From: Petrolisthes cinctipes
Lineage: Eukaryota > Arthropoda > Malacostraca > Decapoda > Porcellanidae
Length of the DNA stretch: 64,000 nt
Direction: 5' to 3'
Assembly (NCBI GenBank): GCA_033782935.1
Contig: JAWQEG010001433.1
Location: 1 to 64,000, forward strand
In this document: positions 40,713 to 50,525 of the stretch, in pieces
Layout of the letters: each line of letters starts with the position of its first letter
How positions within the stretch are numbered: the first letter of the stretch is position 1
The notes under the pieces: model-generated
The model's database searches: none
Seen by the model: the letters and a program-made list of their open reading frames with translations, nothing else
What the model was told of the DNA's origin: nothing
Translations under genes and position numbers: made by a program

Positions 40713-42032
40713 CATGAAATAATGGATGTCGTCGTCAATATATACGGTACAAATTTGACCTAAGGATGAATGACAGAAAGAGGGGGGAGAACACTTACTC
40801 GTGTGTGTGTGTGTGTGTGTGTGTGACAGTCTCTTCAGTCAGGGAATTAAATTAACAATACTATGGATGTCAACTCTCAACATTAGGCTATGTACAGTCA
40901 CGAGCACTAATAAGTATTCAGGTGTGCTTTGAATACCTAGAGACAGACAGACAATACCGTAAATAAATACAGAATAAGATCTCCATTGGAATTACTTAAA
41001 TGCTGGTAAATTGGTGAACTGTTCAAAGCTTGAACCAAAGCTGTATACTTAGTAGTGCTCGTGACTGTACAGTAGGCTACAGACGCAGTGCTCCAGAGTT
41101 GGTTATGCCTATGTAATTTAATCACTACCACGACACCACCACTTTAAAGACTTTTTACTGATCTCCCTAAACCTTTCCTCACTGAAGGAGAGGTACCGCC
41201 ATGACCTGACCAAGTTTGGAGAGAGGCTACTGCATACTCCATGGGCTACTGTCACCACCTGGCCATCACTGGCTGCTACCCCCCCCCCCCCCCCCCTCCA
41301 TCAAGGGTTACCCGTCGCTACAACAAATTAAAACCCTTAAGGGCAACAACCGACAAGTATAAGAACAGCCCAATACCTACTATTGTAAATATTATCAACA
41401 ATAAATAAATATCCCATATGTACAGTCGGCAAAAAAAGTTTCGTTACCACCCCTACGTTAATTTTACCATGGGTAAGCCCGGTAGGGTTGGTACTCCACC
41501 CACTGGGCAGCTGTGACTCGTGTCAACCGGGACATGCTGGACGGGAATTGTCATTGCCCCGGCAGTGTCAACTTCTTTATATCAAAAGTTTAGCTGATTT
41601 TAAATCAAATTTTGAGTGTTAAAGAACTCTTACTATTTAACTATTCATTATTAAACATAAGGAAATGCGTTTTGAGTATTTTAGAACAAGAATAACCGTG
41701 AAATACCCAGAAAATATAGCACTGACTTAAAGAACGTCATTCCTACTTGGCTGCCCATGACACACTGAGGGGCATTGGCCAGGGGCACGGACTTATGAAG
41801 GCTGGAGGGTGGCGGAGGTACGACACTCACCAGTCAGGCGTACCAGCATTACATCACACTGTTTTAGGGATGGTAACGAAACTTTTTTTGCCGACTGTAC
41901 TGTACCTGTAGATTTATATGTATATGTTTGTCATAACACACACTATACCATTCTTTTACATTGTCTCACCTCTGTATATTTTCAGTCCCAGGGCTGCACT
42001 ATGTCAAATAAACCGTTTATTATTATTATTAC

Positions 42033-42075
<43 letters not shown>

Positions 42076-43444
42076 CACACACACACACTTTTGCACGGCC
42101 CATGTTTGTTAGTGTTGTGTTTGTACACATTTGTATTTATGTTATTCGTCTGTCCCTCACTTTCTGTACATTTTGTTTTGTTCCTATGACTCTTCCTTCT
42201 GTGTCTCTCGCTTATTATACTTTCTTTTCTCACTGTTACTCTTTTATCACTCAATTTCTGTACTTTATATTATTCTCATTTCTCGTTTACATTATTTTAT
42301 ACAGCTTACTTTCTTGCAATTAATTTACTGTACTTTCCTGCAATTTGTGTGTATATATTTATTTAGTTCTCGTGTTGCAGTCTCCTCATTCTCCCGAAGT
42401 TAATTAAGGGGAGATTTTCTTGGGGGTAAATTTGAAGGCCTAAGATTCCTCCAAACTGTGCCACGAAACAGAAGATCCCCTATGAGTAACATTAAGGTGA
42501 CCCCGTGATGTAGTCAGAAAATTTGGAGATAAATGAGTCCTTCAAATATTGCCACGAAACACCAGCTATATAGAAGGAGCTTGTTGTTTGGTGGCATGGT
42601 CAGGAGGAATCACCACCACCCACCAAGTCTCATCCACGATCACATGGTCCTTAAGGGGGTGCTGGAGTAGGGGGACAGGCTTGGGGGGGTTTAGGGGGGT
42701 GCGGGAGTAGGGGACAGGCTTGGGGGGGTTTAGGGGGGTGCGGGAATAGGGGGACAGGCTTGGGGTGGGTAGAAAGCCTGTCTGTCCCCTATTCCCGCAC
42801 ACACCCCTAACCCACCCCCAAGCCTGTCCCCCTACTCCAGCACATCCCAAGCCTGTCCCCTACTCCCGCACCCCCCTAAACCCCCCCAAGCCTGTCCCCC
42901 TACTCCCGCACCCCCCTAAACCCCCCTCAAGCCTGTCCCACTACTCCCGCACCTCCCAAGCCTGTCCCCTACTCCCGCACCTCCCTAAACCCCCCCAAGC
43001 CTGTCCCCTACTCCCGCACCCCCCTAAACCCCCCCAAGCCTGTCCCCTACTCCCGCACCCCCCTAAACCCCCCCAAGCCTGTCCCCTACCCCCGCACCCC
43101 CTTAATTAAGTGACTTGTTTCCTGGCAGAGTTTGGATGAATCAGAAACCTTCCAATTCACCAACAAAAATAGATTCTCCCCTTTAAGAGAAAATCTGCTC
43201 GTCATCCTCACTTCAGAGAACAAGAATTACAATTGTTTGTTCTGGGTGGTGTAAGAAGCTGAGGTGGTGGAGTTGGAAGTAGTTTTGTTTTTTTTCCAGT
43301 CAGCAATTTACTAAAACTCTCCAGCATCAACAGCAAGCGGGCTAAAAATTTTAATTATGCTGAAGGTAATGATCGAAAAAGAGTCACAACTTGTTTTGGT
43401 CCTATGATGCAAAAACTAACTAACTAAATAAATAAATAAATAAA

Positions 43445-43514
<70 letters not shown>

Positions 43515-44206
43515 TAGGAAATACCATAACCCAACTTAATTAACAACTTAGCTCAGTCTTTAAATAGGTTACACAACATTTATTGGTATTTTCGACTTGT
43601 GGTTGGTCAGATTCAGTTGTGGATCTTTTCGTTTATATTCCCCAGTCCCCCTCCCTCACCACTGTCTGTCTTTTTGTTTGTGGTGCTGCAATAACTAATC
43701 AGGAACGCTATCCGACCAAGCAGCCCTGGGATGGAATTTCTGTGGTGGTGTCGTGGTGAGGGAGGGAGGAAGGATTTGAGATGAGCACTGATTTCTATGT
43801 AGTTAATTAAGGGGGAAGTTTTGTGTTCGTATTCTGGAGCAACTGCTGAATCCTCCAAACTATTCCAAGCAACAGAACACCATTTATTTTTGCACTTCTG
43901 GTCCTGTTTCCTAGCATACTTTGGAGGAATCAAGGCACTCCAATGTATATATGTACCAAAAACGAATTATCACATTAATTAAGGGATTTGTGGACTATAG
44001 GGTGATGAGTCAACCTCCATTGCCGTCGGCCTTGTCTTGTCTGATGGTGGTGAAGTTGGGAAATGCAGGTGTGTTTTATGTGTGTTACGTAACCTTCGTT
44101 CCTTGTAAGATGGCAATGTGTTTGTTGTGTTGTATGATGAAGTGGTGAGAGTTCTTGGTTTTTGGTGTTGATGTCATTAATGTTTACTTGATGTATGTTT
44201 AGTATG

Positions 44207-44302
<96 letters not shown>

Positions 44303-45773
44303 AGTGCTGTTGCTGCATGGGGGTGAGGAGGAGGGGGAGTCTTTGGAGGGGGTGGAGATAATGGTGGCGGTGCATGGGGGTGATGGTGTTTCTCCCTGAG
44401 GTTCTGACGTGGACTGCAAAACCTAACTAATCTGACTGGCCCCCTCCCCGCCCCCCAAAACCTTCCATTAATTCACAGTAATATCCCCTCATTGTTTACT
44501 CACTGGATGTTAAGGTGGTAATTCGTTCGCTTTTGTTACATTGGAGCCCCTCGATTCCTCCAAAGTATGCCAGGAAACAGGACCAGACGGGCAGAAATAA
44601 TGGTGTTGTTCTGTTGCTTGGAATAGTTTGGAGGATTCAGTTGCTCAAGAATTACTAACACAAAACTTCCCCCTTAATTAACCACGATAATACACACTTG
44701 TTTAAAGTTATTTCAGTATGTAAAACAATTTTGTTAATTATTCCAACAGATGTACTCAGCCTTCACATCCATGCAGTTGCGAATCATGTTTTTATTTTCG
44801 TCTGAGCTATACCGCCTCCAACATAAACAACAACAACAACGACAACAACAACAACAATAACAAACAACATCCAAGCTGATCTCATTATATTATCGTCTTG
44901 TAAACTTTCCCCTTTACTCATTGTAGATAAACTTTTTTTGTAAATCACTTCTGTCACTCTTCTCCACCCATTCACTCACTTCACCCTGTTAACACTCATC
45001 AGTTCTCCACCCACTCCACCTTGCATGCACTCCCTTCTCCACCCACTCCACCCTGCATACACTCCCTTCTCCACCCACTCCACCTTGCATGCACTCCCTT
45101 CTCCACCCACTCCACCTTGGATGCACTCCCTTCTCCACCCACTCCACCCTGCATACACTTCCTTCTCCACTCACTCCATCCTGCATACACTCCCTTCTCC
45201 ACCCACTCCACCTTGGATGCACTCCCTTCTCCACCCACTCCACCCAGCATACACTCTCTTCTCCACCCATTCCACCCTGCATACACTCTCTTCTCCACCC
45301 ACTCCACCCAGCATACACTCCCTTCTCCACCCACTCCACCCTGCATACACTCCCCTCTTCGAAGATCTTCCCACCATAATATCATTCATTTAAATAGATG
45401 ACCACAAATATAAACTCATCCACCCTCACTACCTTTAAATATTCCTTACATGCAGCTGCACTATTCAGACGTTCTCTCTTCCATCACACACAACCTTGTT
45501 CTACTGACTTTCATTCCCTTTCTCTCCAATGCATACATCCACATAAATTATCCACCAATATAACCTTGTTTGTTTGTGTGTTCAGTACTGTTGGTCTATC
45601 ACGAAAATGGAATGCCTTGCTGCTTGTACGGGTATGAGGAAAATAGGAGCAACAATTGGCATAGAAAACTCCCCAATTCATAATAATATGTATGTAGTGT
45701 CCGGCATTATCTGAGTATAATAGAACAATGAATACATACATACCGGAACAGAAAATTACTGAGGCACCTTTTC

Positions 45774-45841
<68 letters not shown>

Positions 45842-46777
45842 TAACTCAGTGTTAGACAGGTGGTGCCCCTCGGTGGTGGTGGTGATGGTTGTAGAAAGGA
45901 GAAGGAGGAGGAGAAGGGAAAGGAGAAGGAAGGTCGTATCGAAATTACTGACATATCCGGGATTTGGGCCACTACTCTACACAAGTCCTTTCCTCTTTTG
46001 TTGTCCTTTCCTGCCAGTCACGGAACACACAATACAGGAATTTAAATGTACAGTTGCCCACACATGAAGCTGCAGATGGGGGTCGTTACTTATGAGGCAG
46101 CTACAAAGGGAAGGAATGTAAACAGAAGTTGTAGTTTGTTGACAGGCAGACAGTAAAATATCATTACTGTCTGCCTGTCAACAAATTATAACTTCTGCTC
46201 ATTTTCCTTCCTCACACGAAGCGAGGCGTACCAGCTTCATGCATGTGTAGTCAACTGTATACTCCCCAAGGCCATAATTATATACTGTATTCTGTACTAA
46301 CAAAAAAAAAACTAATAAAAAAAAAAAAAAAAAACTCGTGTCGTGAAATCTGGTGAAAACATACAGTAATTCTGGTCGAGGACTAACCATACTGGGCATG
46401 AACGTATACTGTGGTGGGGCCTTCATAATGTTTCACAAGTTATATTACATCATTGGAAGACAAGACAGCGACGACACGAGTTTTGTCTTTAATAGTACAT
46501 AACATAAGAGAAAGAAAGAAGACCACACTGGGCTTGGAAGACCTATAGTAGAAAGTGTAGGAGAAAGAGATGGGGTCGAGAAACAGTAAGCACGAAGGTA
46601 AGAGAAATAACAGGTAAGGAGGGACAGTTGAAGAAATGAAAAGGGAATGACTCAGATCAGAAAGGGCGCCCCAACCCCCCCTCCCTCCCCCCCAAAAAAA
46701 TAGAACAAATGTCATGGTCTGGAAAACAACAACAACAGATGTGTGCGTGTGTCTGTGTGTGTGTTTGTGAATATAAG

Positions 46778-46809
<32 letters not shown>

Positions 46810-46838
46810 GCTGTGTGTGTGTGTGTGTTTGTGAATAT

Positions 46839-46925
<87 letters not shown>

Positions 46926-49900
46926 TAGCTGTGTGTGTGTGTGTTTGTGAATATAAGTGTGTGTGTGTGTGTGTGTGTTTTTGTTTAGCTCTGTGTGTGT
47001 GTGTGTGTGTGTGGAAATATAAGTGTGTGTGTGTGTGTTTTTTTTTTTAGCTGTGTGTGTGAATATAAGTGTGTGTGGGAATATAAGTGTATGTGTTTAT
47101 TTTTAGCTGTGTGTGTGTGTTTGTGAATATAAGTGCGAGTGTGTGTTTTTAGCTGTGTGTGTGTGTGTGTGTTTGTGAATATAAGTGTGTTTGTGTGTGT
47201 GTTTTTAGCCGTGTGCGTGTGTGTTTGTGAATATAACTGTGTGTGTGATTTTAGCTATGTGTGTGTGTGTGTGTGTGTGTGGGAATATAAGTGTGTGTGT
47301 GTGTGAATATAAGTGTGTGTGTTTTTAGCTGTGTGTATGTGTGTGTTTGTGAATATAAGTGTGTGTGTGTTTTTAGCCGTGTGTGTGTGTGTTTGTGAAT
47401 ATAAGTGTGTGTGTTATTTTAGCTGTGTGTGTGTGTGTGAATATAAGTGTGTGTGAATATAAGTATGTGTGTGAGTGGGAATATAAGTGTGTATGTATAA
47501 CTGTAACTGAACTCACACGCCCGATATGCCCCAATGTGATGCGGCCTTGTCGGTGGCCACGGTGAAGAGGGAGAAGCCAATGAGGGTGACGGTGGGCATG
47601 ATCACTAAGGGCGAGATCCACTTCAACAAAACACCAATGGCACCTGTTGGACCAGAGGGATGTTAATTAAGGGGGAAGTTTTGTGTTGGTAAATCTGGAG
47701 CAACTGATTCCTCCAAAGTATTCCAAGCAACAGAACGCTATTATTATTATTATTTCTCTTCTGGTCCTTGTTTCCTAGCATACTCTGGAGGAATCAAGGC
47801 ACTCCAATGTACCAAAAATGAATTACCACCTAAATTCTATGTATGTGTACAGTGGCCATCGATAAATTATAACATTATTATTATTAAGTTGGATAGTTTT
47901 GCAATCACCGAGTCACTTGGTAGACCATTCATTGCAGGGCTTCCATAATAATGACCTCTCTTTCCATATAGTCTGTGTAAGAATAACTGTGGCCAATTTT
48001 ACTATCAAAGACAAAACTCGTGTCGTGAAAACTGGTGAAAATATAATTATGGTAGAGGGCTAACCATACTGGGCACGAACTTTACTGTGGTGGGATTTTC
48101 ATTATGTTTCACAAGTTATATTAAATCATTGGACAAGACAACAACATGAGTTTGGTCTTTGATAGTACAGTGGCCATCCGTAAAATCACTGTCCTATATT
48201 CGTTTAAAAGTGCATGAGGAATCTAGTGAAACCCTGTACATACTATTCCATAAAATTCTTGTGCCATTACATTATCTATATTACAGTAAATAATTAAAAT
48301 TCCCAAAACTAGACCCGAGGGCATTACGAGGGAAGCAGCACCACTGACCTCCACAAGTCACCAACTATCCCAATCAAATCATGACAGCAGACTGAATCTT
48401 GGATAATGTGCTTTGACAAACAACTAATCACAAAAAAAAGTCTAAATCTTGGATAATGTGCTTTGACAAACTCCTGACACAATTTAAGTGTTACATAAAA
48501 ACGCGTGTCGTCAAAGAGTTGTGGACAGAACTCAATCCAACCCAACCCAACTGACCTGTGAAGCCGACCAAAACCTGGAAGACCGCAGCGACACAGATGG
48601 CTCCCTGGACATGTGTCATACGTGCCTGCCAGAGTGCCTCCCGTTCACTGGCATCCAGGGTGGCCAGTTCTGACTCCGGTGGGCAAGGCAGCAACGTAAG
48701 GATGGCCAGGATGGGACTCAGAAACCCATGAGTACCTCCTTGGACAATAGGCAGTCTGGTACATCAAGGGGGAAGAAGTACAGTGTTGGTAAATCTGGAG
48801 CAAGTGATGATCCCTCCAAACTATTCCATGCAATAACAGGCCACCAGTGTTTTTGTTCATCTGGTCCTGTTTCATGGCATATTTTGGGGGAATCAAGGCA
48901 CCCCAATGTACCCAAAGTATAGGCTACTCTTCCCTTAAATGAGGCAGGTTAGGGAGGCGAGTTCGTTGTCGTGTATAAAGGTGAGTTGGGTTGGTGACTC
49001 AGTAGAGGAGAACGGGTGAAGGAAAGTGAATGTGATGTGTACAATACAAACATTTGGCCAAGTTACGTAAGTATATTAAGAACCGGGATTAGTTTATCTA
49101 AGTCTTTCACCAATTATACTTACAATACTATCTATATATTAAAACTCTATCTCCTAGTTTCCATAATACCCTCTATGCTAATTCTTTTCATAATTTCTCT
49201 TTCATACATTAAAAGCAAAAATATGGCGCTGGAAGAATCTGGCATCGGGATCACCTTCATAGTTTCCATATTACCCTCTACGCTAATTATTTTCATCAGT
49301 TCTCTTTCATACATTAATTAAAGGAAAAAATATCATGCTGGTAGAATCTGGCATCTGCATCACCTGACTCCGAAGGTCGTCTGTAGAAGCGTGACGAGTC
49401 CACTCACGAAGATGATGGTGGAGGCAATGGCACCCCTGGCTGGATCAGTGGCCGCCATACACATGAGGGGTGTGAGTAGGTAAGGTATACTCACAGTCGA
49501 CTCCACCATCATTAAGAAATGCTGCAACACAGACGAAGCAATATTGAGTTAAGGTGGGAAATTTTGTGTTGGTAAATCTGGTGCAACACAGACGAAGGAA
49601 TATTTAGTTAAGGGGAGAGTATACTTATGGTAAACTGGAGCGCCTTGATTCCTCCAAAGTATGCCAGGAAACAAAACTATATCGGTGGCCTCGGGTCAAC
49701 AGGTAGTGAGGTACAGGGGTGCTGTCTCAGGGCCACAACCCCTCAGTTGTGGTGTTCCCCTGATCAATGACGCCCTAACCGATACCCCTGCCAGGTGGAA
49801 GTATGTGGATGACTGCACGGTGGGGATAACAGTGGATAACACCTCACCGGACTACACACCACTGCAAGGTATCGTTGACTTGCTGCAGGCATGGATTACG

Positions 49901-50462
49901 GTCAACAAGGTCACCATCAAGCATGATAAGACCGTAGTTATGCATTTCAACACCACCACCACCCAAGTACAACCAGCCTGGTCATCCTCTATCAACACCA
50001 CCCAGAAACTTCAACAGGAGAGAGTGCAGAAAAGGGCGTGTAAAATAATACCGTGTGGTGAGTACACAGGGTACAACAATGCTCTCTCCACCCTCAACAT
50101 GTTATCCCTCAGTCAGCTCCACCATCAGACACTACTATCATTCGGCCAGGGACTACTACTACAACATCCACGTCACCGACACTTCCTTCCACCTACAATA
50201 CCTCGTCCACCTCGTGCACTCCGTCACAGTAACAAACTACAGCCTATAAGAGCCCGCACTGATAGATATAAGAACAGTGCCATCCCCACCATCGTACACC
50301 TACTCAACAACACTTAGTTTATGCAATATACTGCCTTATATCCTTGTATATATTTTATGTTTATTTCTATCACTCTTATTTATATATTTACATCTATTCA
50401 TAACTGTATATTTTCAGCTCCAGGCTGCCACTCTCATTAATAAAACCGTTCATTATTATTAT

Positions 50463-50525
<63 letters not shown>

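Noticed and set aside
45000..45400. Six overlapping frames of 80-130 codons on both strands
   Set aside because: The 32-bp repeat has few stop codons, so the frames are artefacts.
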